A DNA stretch of 64,000 bases. Source: Olivibacter jilunii (lineage in GTDB: Bacteria; Bacteroidota; Bacteroidia; Sphingobacteriales; Sphingobacteriaceae). The position numbers and the translations under genes are program-made. Of this stretch, positions 1-9,642 are shown piece after piece. The stretch lies in the NCBI RefSeq assembly GCF_900607235.1, contig NZ_LR027848.1, positions 248,001 to 312,000 of the forward strand, in the 5' to 3' direction. The stretch's first letter is position 1. Every line of letters begins with the position of its first letter. The notes beneath the pieces were generated by a model that was given only the letters and a program-made list of their open reading frames with translations, searched no databases and had not been told where the DNA came from.

Positions 1-409
1 CCCATCCGTCTAAGCCTACCAAACGATGGCGCTCTCCTTTTTCAAGCTTGATGACATCACCGGGATGTTTTGTCTTCACTTCATTCTCCACGTCTGTATC
101 ACTTATTACCACACCAACGTCTCCTTTAACAACTTGCCATATCTCCGCACGGCGGTGATGGTATTGCCATGACAAACGTTTTTGTGGTGCTACAACTAAT
201 ATTTTTGGACTTAATTTCCCTGATATTTTTAGGTCTTGCACATTCAGCCCGTTGAAGTATGTATCTGCAAACTGTTGCGCCTGGTTCTCGTCGATCACAA
301 AAAAACCACCCCATGGACGTGTCTGATCCTGTTTATCGATGTGAAAACCCTGTTTTTTAAGTGTTTCTTCTATTTCGGCAAAAATTTCCTGTTTAGCTAT
401 GTCTGTCAT
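1..409 (-). CDS. Cupin-domain protein, PMI type II / phosphoheptose isomerase-like (3' part outside window)
   Basis: An open frame runs from an ATG at 407-409 (minus strand) off the left edge, giving the first 136 codons. The visible protein begins MTDIAKQEIFAEIEETLKKQ. It carries an RPWGGFF segment and a metal-cupin-like stretch, QYHHRRAEIWQVVKGDVGVV, both resembling the C-terminal cupin of type II mannose-6-phosphate isomerases. A second cupin strand follows (HPGDVIKLEKGERH). Related short proteins in Bacteroidota are annotated as cupin or phosphoheptose isomerase proteins, but the reaction is not established by this sequence. The stop codon and downstream neighbours are not visible. It is divergent from the acyl-CoA dehydrogenase gene at 577. 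Confident in the cupin fold, not in the substrate. Confidence 0.8.
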   Translation of the reverse strand, partial: MTDIAKQEIFAEIEETLKKQGFHIDKQDQTRPWGGFFVIDENQAQQFADTYFNGLNVQDLKISGKLSPKILVVAPQKRLSWQYHHRRAEIWQVVKGDVGVVISDTDVENEVKTKHPGDVIKLEKGERHRLVGLDGW

Positions 410-551
410 GGTTCTTATTTTTTGCTAAGATAATGAGTTTTTTTGAATTCAAAGGTTATCTTCCCTACACCCCAGGTTAAGGTTTGCGTCTTAATTCGTT
501 TTGCTCGTATTCGTATTTCAAAAATATTATGCTTGCATAATAAAAAATCAG

Positions 552-559
552 TAAATTTG
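552..559 (+). promoter_or_regulatory. Bacteroidota -7 element before acyl-CoA dehydrogenase gene
   Basis: TAAATTTG matches the Bacteroidota consensus TAnnTTTG. It ends 17 bases before the ATG at 577, which would give a leader of roughly ten bases. A TTG lies 16 bases upstream (533-535), a shorter spacing than the usual 19-20, so the -33 box is uncertain. Confidence 0.45.
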
Positions 560-576
560 GAACAAACCCTAGCATT

Positions 577-1725
577 ATGAATTTCGAATTAACTGAAGAA
601 CAATTGCTTATCAGAGACGCAGCACGCGATTTTGCTCAAACTGAACTAAAACCCGGTGTAATAGAACGTGATGAAAAACAACAATTTCCAGCAGACCAAG
701 TCAAAAAACTTGGCGAATTAGGTTTTCTTGGGATGATGACCGATCCTGCCTATAATGGGGCAGGACTTGATACAGTCTCTTATGTGCTCGTTATGGAAGA
801 ATTGTCTAAAATTGATGCATCGACTTCCGTTGTCGTATCAGTAAACAATTCCCTGGTATGTTACGGCTTAGAGAAATTCGGATCAGAAGAGCAGAAAGAA
901 AAATACCTAAAGCCACTGGCTGCGGGAACACAGATCGGTGCTTTTTGTCTCTCCGAGCCCGAAGCCGGCTCGGATGCCACTTCGCAAAAAACGATTGCGG
1001 AAGATAAGGGAGACTACTACCTACTTAACGGAACTAAAAATTGGATTACCAATGGGAGCAACGCTGCTGTGTATCTCGTAATCGCACAAACACACCCCAA
1101 CCTTGGGCATCGCGGGATCAACGCTTTCATCGTAGAAAAAGATTCCCCTGGATTCACAATTGGGCCCAAGGAAAATAAGCTGGGAATACGGGGCTCAGAC
1201 ACCCATTCCTTACAATTTTCGGATGTCAAAGTACCAAAGGAAAACAGAATTGGAGCAGACGGTTTTGGCTTTAAATTCGCCATGAAAACGTTAGAAGGCG
1301 GCCGAATCGGCATAGCAGCGCAGGCATTAGGTATTGCCTCCGGTGCTTACGAGCTAGCGCTCAAATACGCAAAGGAAAGAACAACCTTTGGAAAACCCAT
1401 TGCCGAGCATCAAGCCATTCAATTCAAGTTGGCAGACATGTATACGCAAATAGAAGCTGCACGTTTGTTGTGCCTGAAGGCCGCATGGCTGAAAGATCAG
1501 CATCAACCCTATGCGGAAGCTGCGGCGGTGGCTAAACTTTTTGCCTCTGATACGGCCATGCGCATAACCGTAGAAGCGGTACAGATTCATGGAGGCTATG
1601 GTTTTGTGAAGGAATATCATGTTGAGCGGCTCATGCGCGATGCCAAGATAACGCAAATCTATGAGGGCACCTCAGAAATCCAGCGTATGGTGATTGCTCG
1701 GTCTATATTAAAAGAGGGCTTTTAG
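577..1725 (+). CDS. Acyl-CoA dehydrogenase (short-chain/butyryl type)
   Basis: This 382-residue flavoenzyme is full length for the acyl-CoA dehydrogenase family, which oxidises acyl-CoA to trans-2-enoyl-CoA and passes electrons to ETF in fatty-acid or branched amino-acid degradation. The N-terminal helical domain (about 1-120) is followed by the FAD/substrate signature FCLSEPEAGSDATS, the middle beta domain, and a C-terminal helical domain with IHGGYGF and ITQIYEGTSEIQR. The first Glu of YEGT (about residue 363) corresponds to the catalytic base of the short/medium-chain enzymes. No other beta-oxidation gene is adjacent, so chain length is a guess from overall similarity. It has its own promoter-like element just upstream and is probably monocistronic, with the next gene starting about 80 bases later. 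Confidence 0.93.
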   Translation: MNFELTEEQLLIRDAARDFAQTELKPGVIERDEKQQFPADQVKKLGELGFLGMMTDPAYNGAGLDTVSYVLVMEELSKIDASTSVVVSVNNSLVCYGLEKFGSEEQKEKYLKPLAAGTQIGAFCLSEPEAGSDATSQKTIAEDKGDYYLLNGTKNWITNGSNAAVYLVIAQTHPNLGHRGINAFIVEKDSPGFTIGPKENKLGIRGSDTHSLQFSDVKVPKENRIGADGFGFKFAMKTLEGGRIGIAAQALGIASGAYELALKYAKERTTFGKPIAEHQAIQFKLADMYTQIEAARLLCLKAAWLKDQHQPYAEAAAVAKLFASDTAMRITVEAVQIHGGYGFVKEYHVERLMRDAKITQIYEGTSEIQRMVIARSILKEGF

Positions 1726-1807
1726 TATCACTTCTAATAATAAGCGAAAGATTAGTATTTTAGCGGCATGGATATTGAACGATATCCGAATGCTTAATAA
1801 TAATACG

Positions 1808-3049
1808 ATGAATATTGCGCGTTTTCTTTTCCTTAGCTTGTTCACAGCCCTCGCTTTTACAAGTTGCACAGACAAAACAAACCAGCTTACCAACGGTGTG
1901 TGGAGAGGTGCTTTACAAACGGATAATTCGGTGGATATCCCCTTCAATTTCGAAATATATGATTCCTTGGGGGTTAAACAAATGGCCTTTTTGAACGGGA
2001 AAGAGCGTTTGAATATCAATGAGATAGAAGAAACCGCTGATTCCGTTTTTATAAAGACCCCACTTTATGAAAGTGAGATCAGGGCTGTAAAAACGGCAAA
2101 TGGATTACAGGGAAAATGGATTAAGCATTTACCAAACAAAACGATTTCCATGCCCTTCATGGCTGAATCCAACCAATCGTTTCGCTTTGTGAAGGAAGAG
2201 AATTCAGGTGTCATTAATATGACGGGCAGATGGTCTGTTCAATTTTATAAAAATAATGGCACCGATACGACTTTTGCGGTAGGCGAATTTGAGCAATCCG
2301 GCAATCAAGTGAATGGATCGTTTCTTACAACAACTGGAGACTATCGTTTTCTAAGTGGTGTAGTGGATAACAAAACATTTATGGTATCCGCTTTCAGCGG
2401 CTCTAGCCCTGTATTATTCACGGGAGATCTAACTGATGGCAGTGATATTATTAAAGGCAAGATGTATGCCGGACCGAGCTCCGTGATGAATTGGTCGGCC
2501 AGACGTGACGAAGATGCGATGTTGCCCGATGCTTACAAGATTGCCGGGCTAAAACCCGGAAACGATCGCATAACGTTCAGCTTTCAGGATCTTGACGGCA
2601 ATAAAGTCTCGTTAAGCGACGATCGTTTTAAAGATAAAGTGGTAGTGGTTCAGTTTTTGGGATCGTGGTGCCCCAATTGTATGGACGAGACCGCTTTTCT
2701 AGCACCGTTCTATGAAAAATATAAGAACAAAGGTTTGGAGATTATCGGCTTGGCCTATGAACGTTATAAAGAAATGGACAAGGCCAAAGCAGCTGTTTTG
2801 AACTTAAAAAATCGATTTAAAGTGAACTATCCGATCCTCTTAACCGGTTATACAAACGATAAAGGGCAAGTGGAAGAAAGTATACCGGCATTGGATAATT
2901 TTTCTGCCTTTCCTACCACCATCATCATCAAGAAGGACGGCACGGTTGATAAAATCCACACCGGCTTCAGCGGGCCAGCAACAGGAAAACACTATACCGA
3001 GTTCACTCAAGAGTTCGAAAAAGAAATCAATAAACTGTTAGCTGAATAA
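1808..3049 (+). CDS. TlpA-like thioredoxin-fold lipoprotein
   Basis: I choose the ATG at 1808 (413 residues) over an in-frame upstream codon at 1775, because the protein then begins directly with a lipoprotein signal, MNIARFLFLSLFTALAFTSC, whose Cys20 would be lipidated. Residues about 30-240 form a beta-rich region without a recognised name. Residues about 250-410 are a TlpA/redoxin-type thioredoxin domain with the redox motif WCPNC (Cys288 and Cys291), later followed by the cis-Pro-like segment FSAFPTTIII. Such membrane-anchored periplasmic proteins are thiol-disulfide reductants or heme-maturation factors in Bacteroidota. The specific partner is unknown. The M1 peptidase gene follows 11 bases downstream, so the two are probably co-transcribed. 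Confidence 0.85.
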   Translation: MNIARFLFLSLFTALAFTSCTDKTNQLTNGVWRGALQTDNSVDIPFNFEIYDSLGVKQMAFLNGKERLNINEIEETADSVFIKTPLYESEIRAVKTANGLQGKWIKHLPNKTISMPFMAESNQSFRFVKEENSGVINMTGRWSVQFYKNNGTDTTFAVGEFEQSGNQVNGSFLTTTGDYRFLSGVVDNKTFMVSAFSGSSPVLFTGDLTDGSDIIKGKMYAGPSSVMNWSARRDEDAMLPDAYKIAGLKPGNDRITFSFQDLDGNKVSLSDDRFKDKVVVVQFLGSWCPNCMDETAFLAPFYEKYKNKGLEIIGLAYERYKEMDKAKAAVLNLKNRFKVNYPILLTGYTNDKGQVEESIPALDNFSAFPTTIIIKKDGTVDKIHTGFSGPATGKHYTEFTQEFEKEINKLLAE

Positions 3050-3060
3050 AGTCGTATATA

Positions 3061-5169
3061 ATGTCAAGAAACTCCCTCTTCATTTCTATTACCTGTTTGC
3101 TCTTGAGTTGTTGGTCTTGCGCAACAACGAAACATGTCGATATTCCTCCGGTTAATATATACGCCAACGCACCGAACGCGGATGTTTACCACGCTTCTTA
3201 TCCGCTTAAAATAAGTATAAAGCATACCGACTTAGACCTTCGTTTCGACTGGGAACGGGCGCGCGTATTCGGAAAGGCAACACTTACGCTACAAAGTTAT
3301 TTTTACCCACAAGATTCGGTCATACTGGATGCCAACGGCTTCGAAGTAAAAGCGGTCATGCTGCTGCAAGATGCGGCGAGGAAAAAGTTACCTTTCACCT
3401 ATGACGGAAAGAAGCTTGCCATTGCCTTGGATAGAAAATATAACCGTGATGAGCTCTTTAAAATATTTATTGAATATACCGCCAATCCCAATCAGTTGGA
3501 AGTAGGAAAAGATATTGCTTCGCCCGATGATCGAGGGTTATACTTCATCCAGCCCGATGAACTAGCAGGCATTCCAAGACAACTATGGTCTCAGGGCGAA
3601 ACCGAATGCAATTCTAATTGGTTCCCGACGATTAACAACACCATGCTGAAAATGACGCAACAAATTGCGCTAACGGTTCCTGATTCGATGATTACCCTAT
3701 CAAATGGCTTATTAAAGCAATCGAAAAGAAATAACGATGGTACGAGAACCGATATTTGGAAGCAGGAGCTGCCACACGCGCCGTACTTGGTCATGATTGC
3801 GGCAGGAAACTTTAAAATTGTCAAAGATCAATGGCGCGGAAAGGAGGTGAGCTATTACATGGAACCGAAATACGCGCCATATGCCTCCATGATTTTTGGA
3901 AAAACACCTGAAATGCTCGAATTCTATTCGAAAAAATTGGGCGTGGATTATCCCTGGGATAAATATGCTCAGATTGTCGTGCGGAACTTTGTAAGTGGGG
4001 CCATGGAGAATACATCGGCTTCGGTATTCTTTGATCGAATGAATATGACGCCGGCTGAATATAAGGATGAAACGTATGAAGATATTGTTGCTCACGAGTT
4101 ATTCCATCACTGGTTCGGCGATTTAGTAACCGCTGAATCCTGGGCCAATTTACCACTCAACGAGTCGTTTGCCACCTATGGCGAATACTTATGGCTGGAA
4201 CACAAGTATGGAAGAGAAGAGGCGGATATGCATGCATTGAATGACGAGCTAGCTTATTTTGCGAAGGACAAAAACAAAGAGCTCGACCTTATTCGATTTA
4301 ACTATGCGGATCGGGAACAGATGTTTGATGAAGTGTCTTACCAAAAAGGAGGGCGTATTCTTCATATGTTAAGGGAAACCGTTGGCGATGACGCCTTTTT
4401 TGCGTCACTTCAACTTTATTTAAAAAAACATGCCTATCAGTCTGTTGAGGTCCATGATTTACGCCAAGCTTTTGAGCAAGTCACAGGACAAGATCTTAAT
4501 TGGTTTTTTGATCAGTGGTTTTTGGCCGCCGGTCATCCGCTTTTGGAAATAAAAACGCACTATCAAGACAGCACAAAACAGGTGATTGTACAAATTGCTC
4601 AAAAGCAGGACTTAGCTAGTATGCCGCTCTATAAACTACCTATTGCGATTGACATCTATGTAGATGGTCATGTTGATCGTCAAACGGTTACACTAACTAA
4701 ACAGGAGCAAACTTTTCACTTGCCGGCCACTAAAAGTCCACAATTAATTAATTTTGATGCAAAAAAGTGTATCCTTGGGAAGAAAGAGCAAAGTAAATCG
4801 CTTGACGAATGGGCTTATCAATACAAACACGCCCCCTTGTTTATGGATCGCTTTGAAGTATTGGAAAACCTGAATGATGTATTGGATAGTGCTAAAGCGA
4901 AGGAGATCGTTGTTGCGGCTTTAACCGATAGTGCCTGGATGATACGCTTGATGGCGCTTGGCGCGATTGAAAAATTCACAAAGGACGAGTTAAAGCAGAT
5001 TTACCCTACCGTAAAAAAAATGGCAACAGCCGACGAACGTTCTTATGTTAGAGCCAGTGCTGTGATGCTGTTACGCACCCTCTTTCAAAACTATGATAAT
5101 AAAGAGATATTTAAGATAGCATCTCAAGATGATGCACCAAGTGTACAGCAAGCACTTCATATGAAATAA
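3061..5169 (+). CDS. M1 family zinc aminopeptidase, lipoprotein
   Basis: The 702-residue protein is a gluzincin metallopeptidase that removes N-terminal residues from peptides. The exopeptidase motif GAMEN is at residues 313-317. The zinc site HELFHHW gives His345, Glu346 and His349, and LNESFATYGE supplies the third ligand at about Glu368, the canonical 18 residues later. The N-terminus has a short hydrophobic signal with a lipobox-like LLSC (Cys17; a second Cys at 20 is possible), so it should be anchored in a membrane facing the periplasm or outside. The last 130 residues look like helical HEAT-type repeats, as in other M1 enzymes. It follows the TlpA-like gene closely and converges on the helicase gene, with only seven bases between the stops and no visible terminator. 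Confidence 0.93.
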   Translation: MSRNSLFISITCLLLSCWSCATTKHVDIPPVNIYANAPNADVYHASYPLKISIKHTDLDLRFDWERARVFGKATLTLQSYFYPQDSVILDANGFEVKAVMLLQDAARKKLPFTYDGKKLAIALDRKYNRDELFKIFIEYTANPNQLEVGKDIASPDDRGLYFIQPDELAGIPRQLWSQGETECNSNWFPTINNTMLKMTQQIALTVPDSMITLSNGLLKQSKRNNDGTRTDIWKQELPHAPYLVMIAAGNFKIVKDQWRGKEVSYYMEPKYAPYASMIFGKTPEMLEFYSKKLGVDYPWDKYAQIVVRNFVSGAMENTSASVFFDRMNMTPAEYKDETYEDIVAHELFHHWFGDLVTAESWANLPLNESFATYGEYLWLEHKYGREEADMHALNDELAYFAKDKNKELDLIRFNYADREQMFDEVSYQKGGRILHMLRETVGDDAFFASLQLYLKKHAYQSVEVHDLRQAFEQVTGQDLNWFFDQWFLAAGHPLLEIKTHYQDSTKQVIVQIAQKQDLASMPLYKLPIAIDIYVDGHVDRQTVTLTKQEQTFHLPATKSPQLINFDAKKCILGKKEQSKSLDEWAYQYKHAPLFMDRFEVLENLNDVLDSAKAKEIVVAALTDSAWMIRLMALGAIEKFTKDELKQIYPTVKKMATADERSYVRASAVMLLRTLFQNYDNKEIFKIASQDDAPSVQQALHMK

Positions 5170-5176
5170 TCGAGAG

Positions 5177-7417
5177 CTAGGCGAGCGTGCCTGTTTTTGT
5201 CGCTTGCCGCAAGGCTGCCTGTGCAATGCGTATTTCATGAAATTCTACTTGCCGATCAAGCAGCTCGCGAATTTCGGTAATTGTTTTTTGAGGATATTGC
5301 TTCAACAAGGGTATGATAATTTCAAGTTTACGGGTAGACATGAGATCACTCGCCTGCAAATCGGTGCCGATGAAATTTGTTAAATGCGCTATAACGGTAC
5401 CGGTTGTAAGTCCTCTCAGCGTAGCTATCTCATCAATTGTATGTCCGTTTTTAAAGAGTTTGAGACTAATCTGTTTCGTTTCACCAACGACCGACTTGTT
5501 CTTTTTGGGTTGTTGTTCATTTTTTACCTGAAGATGTTGTTGTTGGTGCTTGGCCACCTCATAGATCAAATCTTGTATATTTCTTCCTTCACGAATGGCT
5601 TGCGTAATAAACGTGCTTTGCCTGATTTGTTCTTGTTTCCGCCGGTAGGTCAACAATAAGTCTGCCAACTCTTTCTGATATTTTTTATTCTTCTTTTTAG
5701 CAGCCCATGCATCCATATGTTGTTGAAGGGGGGTGATAAGCTCCTCCTCTAAACTTTTGAGGAACCAAGCAGCGGCCTTTTGAGTACGTTCATGAATGAG
5801 TTCAATGTTTAAATCATCTAAATGCCGGAATTCCTTATTTAACCAGGCATTAAACTTCTCTGCAACTTCAAATTGCTGATTGCAAGTATAGCATATGGCG
5901 TCGATTTTCTTATATGCAAGGCTCTTATCGGGAATGTTCTTGGTTAGTACATCGTTTTTGAAGGTATTAGTTTCAAGCGCCAAAGTACCCCAGGAAAAAG
6001 CTTTGCTAAGATTATTCAAAAGATAGGATTTCTGCTCTTGCAGTAGCACTTCTGCAATCTCATCCTCCGATAAAACACGACTGGAAAAGGCCACGACATG
6101 TGGATCCGTATGGATACTTGCCGGCGAAATCTTTGATCGGAGGACCAATCCTTCCAATCCCGTTAACCGACTTAGCGCAACGTACACCTGCCCGGCGGCA
6201 AAGCTGGATCCGGCATCAATAACCGCCTTATCAAAGGTTAGGCCCTGACTTTTATGAATAGTGACGGCCCAAGCTAAACGAATAGGATATTGCTTGAAGG
6301 TTCCCAGTGTTTCTTCGCTGATTTTATCGCTTTGCTTATCGTAATTATAACGAAGGTTTTTCCATTCCTCTTGTTCGACCGTGAATAGTTCCTTCTCTCC
6401 GGGAAAACGAACTTTTATTTCTCCATGTCGAGCATCAATTTTGTCGACTACGCCAATTTTTCCGTTAAAGTAACGTCGGTCTTCTCCTTTGTCATTTTTT
6501 ATAAACATAATTTGGGCACCTTCTTTAAGGTACAATCTACCCTCGGTAGGAAAAGAGTTCTCTGAAAAATCACCTTTGATGGCAGCTTCGAAGCAAACAG
6601 CGTGCCCCGGTAAGGACTCTAATTTACGTTGATTGATTTGCTCCGCAATATGGTTATGCGAACTCAAAGTAATGAAGGTTTCGCTCGGCGAAGGACTAAA
6701 GTCGGGCTTATAATGCGCATTCAACCTATCCAGCTCCTCTCCTGAACAGCAGTTGTTTCGAATATTATTGAGCAGAGAAATAAAACGTGCATCTTTTTGT
6801 CGATAAATCTTATTCAGTTCCAACAAAACCGGTGGAGCTTCCTGCATAACATGGGCATCAAAAAAGAAAGGACTTCTGTAATGCTGATATAGCAAGTTTT
6901 GCTCATGACTCTTAACCACAGGAGGCAATTGGTACAGATCACCAATGAATAACATCTGAACGCCACCGAAAGGACTTGCATTGCGTCTGGCCCATCTCAA
7001 GATTGTATCAATAGCGTCAAGTGTGTCAGCCCGCAACATAGATACTTCATCAATGATTAATAGATCGAGTTCCTGTAAAATGGCTCGTCGTTGTTTAGTG
7101 AGTTTTACTTTTCCGAAAAGGCGTTGTTTGTTGTAGATCAAATCGCTCGGATCGTTCCAATCAAGTGTATAATCAGCCAAATACATACCGAAAGGCAAGA
7201 AAAAAAGCGAATGGAGTGTGGTTCCGCCCGCATTAATAGCCGCTACACCCGTAGGAGCTACCACGGCAAGCTTCTTATACGTATGTTCTTTTATATACCG
7301 AAGGAAGGTGGTTTTTCCCGTCCCCGCTTTGCCGGTTAGAAACACCGGACGATTGGTGTGGTTGATAAAGGAAACCGCTTGCGCGAAGGTGGTATTATGG
7401 GCATCGAAATTCGACAT
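5177..7417 (-). CDS. PIF1/RecD-like superfamily 1 helicase with C-terminal HTH
   Basis: This 746-residue ATP-dependent DNA helicase starts with a Walker A motif GKAGTGKT (residues 29-36), followed by PTGVAAINAGGTTLHSLF (motif Ia region) and Walker B-like LLIIDEVSML. The C-terminal motor motif AVTIHKSQGLTFDKAVID is near residue 380. This layout is that of PIF1-family helicases, which unwind DNA 5' to 3' and act on G-quadruplexes or stalled replication. After a long helical linker with a CYTC pair (one half of a possible zinc site), residues about 650-700 look like the helix-turn-helix domain also found at the C-terminus of some RecQ proteins (ISLKLFKNGHTIDEIATLRG). It is transcribed alone, downstream of but separate from the two-component pair. 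Confidence 0.9.
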   Translation of the reverse strand: MSNFDAHNTTFAQAVSFINHTNRPVFLTGKAGTGKTTFLRYIKEHTYKKLAVVAPTGVAAINAGGTTLHSLFFLPFGMYLADYTLDWNDPSDLIYNKQRLFGKVKLTKQRRAILQELDLLIIDEVSMLRADTLDAIDTILRWARRNASPFGGVQMLFIGDLYQLPPVVKSHEQNLLYQHYRSPFFFDAHVMQEAPPVLLELNKIYRQKDARFISLLNNIRNNCCSGEELDRLNAHYKPDFSPSPSETFITLSSHNHIAEQINQRKLESLPGHAVCFEAAIKGDFSENSFPTEGRLYLKEGAQIMFIKNDKGEDRRYFNGKIGVVDKIDARHGEIKVRFPGEKELFTVEQEEWKNLRYNYDKQSDKISEETLGTFKQYPIRLAWAVTIHKSQGLTFDKAVIDAGSSFAAGQVYVALSRLTGLEGLVLRSKISPASIHTDPHVVAFSSRVLSEDEIAEVLLQEQKSYLLNNLSKAFSWGTLALETNTFKNDVLTKNIPDKSLAYKKIDAICYTCNQQFEVAEKFNAWLNKEFRHLDDLNIELIHERTQKAAAWFLKSLEEELITPLQQHMDAWAAKKKNKKYQKELADLLLTYRRKQEQIRQSTFITQAIREGRNIQDLIYEVAKHQQQHLQVKNEQQPKKNKSVVGETKQISLKLFKNGHTIDEIATLRGLTTGTVIAHLTNFIGTDLQASDLMSTRKLEIIIPLLKQYPQKTITEIRELLDRQVEFHEIRIAQAALRQATKTGTLA

Positions 7418-7470
7418 GATTGGGTAAATGTTGATGAATGCGGCTCTTAAAATAAGGAAATTTTACCAAC

Positions 7471-8835
7471 TTACCTAAAAGATGGGAATAATAAAGCAAA
7501 CTCCGTATAGCTACCCAGTGCTGAGCGAACGGTAATTTGGATGCGATGTAAGTCGAATATCTGCTTACTCAAATGCAGCCCGATACCGTGTCCCGGTATG
7601 GCCTGATTCTTCGGACTGCGATAAAACAAGTTAAAGATCTGCGCTAATTCGCTCGGATCTATTCCTGTTCCCCTGTCTTTGATTATCAGCTGTAGATGCT
7701 GTTCATGCTCGCTTAATTGTACGAAAACAGGTTGATTGTCTGAAAACTTAAGTGCATTGTCGACCAAGTTGCCGATTGCGATCATTAGCAAGTCGCGATT
7801 ACCCGACACTTCCAATAGGTGGGGCTTTTGTTCCACTTGATCCAAGTCGATGTGTATAAATGCCTCGGGATGGGTAATACTTGTTTTTTCCAGTAGATCC
7901 CATAATAATTCATCCACACGAAGGGGGGCAAATGGCACATCGGAAGAAGCTTCCAAGCCCGATAGAAGTAGTAAACCTTCCAAAATAGATTTAATATGAA
8001 GGGCATCGACATGTATTGAACCCATCTGTGTCCGGTACTCGTCCGGTGTCCGGGGACGCGATAAGGTGATCTCCAGGTTGCTAATAATCGCTGCCAAAGG
8101 TGTTTTCAATTCATGCGAAGCGTGTTTTAGAAAGCTGCGTTGGCTGTCTACCCCCTTTTCCAATCGTTCCAGAAAGCGATTAAACGCTTCGGTTAGTGCG
8201 GTAAGCTCGTCTTTCTCTTTTGTGCCTACAGCCAACCGGGCGTGTAAATTCTTCGCCGTAATAGAATTTACGTCCTGAATTAGCTGAGAAAAAGGGCGGA
8301 ATGTTTGCTTCGCCAGTAAGTGCGTAAACAGGAAGCTTAGGCAAACACCCAATAATAAGGATATCAAGAGATAGCGTTTTAATTTATCGAGCTGAGCCAA
8401 CCCCTCCTTATCCGTGTCGGAAGCAACAACAACATAATCCCCCTCATTGTCGCGATAAAAGATACCTGCAAATTGACGTTCATTATCAGTGAAATATAAA
8501 ACTTTCTTTTGTCGTACATGACCGAGTACTTCATCTGATAGTTGATATTGAAGGGTATCGTACTCGAAGACCATGCGGTTGCTTTTATCGAAGAATCGAA
8601 TAGATTCTCGGTGAATTTCACGATATCGCTGCTCAATCAGCTCATATTTTTGCGCATTTAGTTCATCCTTCTCCAAATGAAAAAAAGCCGCTGTGAAGGC
8701 CCTCGATTGTAATTGTTGAAAAAATGAATGCTTAACATGTTGCCTGAATAGTAGATAGGTCCCCGTAAACGTGATTCCTAAAATAAGCGTAACAATAAGC
8801 GTTGAGTTCCAAGCGAGTTTTAACCTCAGCGTCAT
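7471..8835 (-). CDS. Sensor histidine kinase, HAMP-containing
   Basis: This is a 454-residue membrane sensor kinase. A transmembrane helix near residues 8-30 and a second near 155-178 bracket an extracytoplasmic sensor of about 120 residues with no recognised domain. A HAMP linker follows (about 180-232). The HisKA domain contains ASHELKTPLAAI with the phospho-acceptor His241, and the ATP-binding domain contains IAIGNLVDNALKFS and DRGTGIDPSE. The start overlaps the stop of the response regulator gene by four bases (ATGA), a tight translational coupling, so the two form a cognate pair. The arrangement is that of CusS/RprX-type envelope-stress or metal sensors, but the signal cannot be told from the sequence. 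Confidence 0.93.
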   Translation of the reverse strand: MTLRLKLAWNSTLIVTLILGITFTGTYLLFRQHVKHSFFQQLQSRAFTAAFFHLEKDELNAQKYELIEQRYREIHRESIRFFDKSNRMVFEYDTLQYQLSDEVLGHVRQKKVLYFTDNERQFAGIFYRDNEGDYVVVASDTDKEGLAQLDKLKRYLLISLLLGVCLSFLFTHLLAKQTFRPFSQLIQDVNSITAKNLHARLAVGTKEKDELTALTEAFNRFLERLEKGVDSQRSFLKHASHELKTPLAAIISNLEITLSRPRTPDEYRTQMGSIHVDALHIKSILEGLLLLSGLEASSDVPFAPLRVDELLWDLLEKTSITHPEAFIHIDLDQVEQKPHLLEVSGNRDLLMIAIGNLVDNALKFSDNQPVFVQLSEHEQHLQLIIKDRGTGIDPSELAQIFNLFYRSPKNQAIPGHGIGLHLSKQIFDLHRIQITVRSALGSYTEFALLFPSFR

Positions 8836-9518
8836 TCTTCTTTTTGTTTAAGCATGTACCCCCTCCCCTTCACAGTATGGATGAGGGGCGCGGCAAAGCC
8901 CTTATCAATTTTATTTCGCAGATAATTAATATATACATCTACCACATTGGTATGCGTATTAAAATGGATATCCCATACCGCTTCTGCAATCTGCGTGCGG
9001 GAAACCACTCGTTCTCGATTGTTTAGCAGGAATAGTAAAAGCTTATATTCACGAGGTGAAAGCAGAATATTCTTCCCGGCACGTTTTGCTCCCTGTTCCG
9101 CAATATTGACTTCAAGATCTGCGTATTTTTGTACATCCAGAATACCTTTTTCAAAAGATTTTCGTCGTAATTGCGCGTTAATGCGTGCAAGTAGCTCTTC
9201 GAAATGAAAAGGCTTTCCGAGGTAATCATCCGCTCCTGCCTGGAGTCCTTTTACCTTTTCCTCCGGATTATCCAAAGCGCTCAAAATAATTAAAGGACTT
9301 GTAATTTTTCGTTCGCGAATAGCAGTGCATATCTGGAATCCGGATACGTCGGGAAGCATGATATCCAGTATAATCAGATCAAAGTAAATATCTTGCGTCA
9401 CTGCCAGGGCTTCGTAGCCGCTCGAAACACATTTTACGGAGAAAAGCTGTTCCTCCAATCCCTTTCGAATAAAACTAGCCAAGCGCCTGTCATCTTCTAT
9501 CAGCAATATTTTTACCAT
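8832..9518 (-). CDS. OmpR/PhoB-family response regulator
   Basis: The 228-residue regulator has a receiver domain (1-120) with acidic pocket EDD (8-10), phospho-acceptor Asp52 in LIILDIMLPD, and the conserved Lys in GKPFHFEELLAR. A winged-helix DNA-binding domain (about 130-226) has LLSPREYKLLLFLLNN and VDVYINYLRNKID. It is the first gene of a two-gene operon with the histidine kinase. A promoter-like TTG-19-TTACTTTG and an inverted repeat TTAGA-TTAT-TCTAA lie upstream, which could allow autoregulation. Target genes are unknown. Confidence 0.94.
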   Translation of the reverse strand: MVKILLIEDDRRLASFIRKGLEEQLFSVKCVSSGYEALAVTQDIYFDLIILDIMLPDVSGFQICTAIRERKITSPLIILSALDNPEEKVKGLQAGADDYLGKPFHFEELLARINAQLRRKSFEKGILDVQKYADLEVNIAEQGAKRAGKNILLSPREYKLLLFLLNNRERVVSRTQIAEAVWDIHFNTHTNVVDVYINYLRNKIDKGFAAPLIHTVKGRGYMLKQKEE

Positions 9519-9538
9519 ATGCTTCCTTTTGTATAATG

Positions 9539-9583
9539 CAAAGTAATCACATTGTGAACTTAAATCAAATTAGATTATTCTAA
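9539..9583 (-). promoter_or_regulatory. Promoter and possible operator of the two-component operon
   Basis: On the minus strand a TTG (plus coordinates 9566-9568) is followed after 19 bases by TTACTTTG (9539-9546), one base away from the TAnnTTTG consensus. Directly upstream, 9570-9583 holds a perfect inverted repeat TTAGA-TTAT-TCTAA, abutting the -33 box. This is where an activator or repressor such as the operon's own regulator could bind; that role is inference. Confidence 0.45.
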
Positions 9584-9642
9584 TAATAAAGGCTTAGCGA
9601 TTGCATCATTGAACAGCGAAAAAGTTAGTGGGACGATGAAAA

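Noticed and set aside
5169-5177. Terminator between the M1 peptidase and helicase genes
   Set aside because: Only seven bases separate the convergent stops and no hairpin with a T run is visible nearby.
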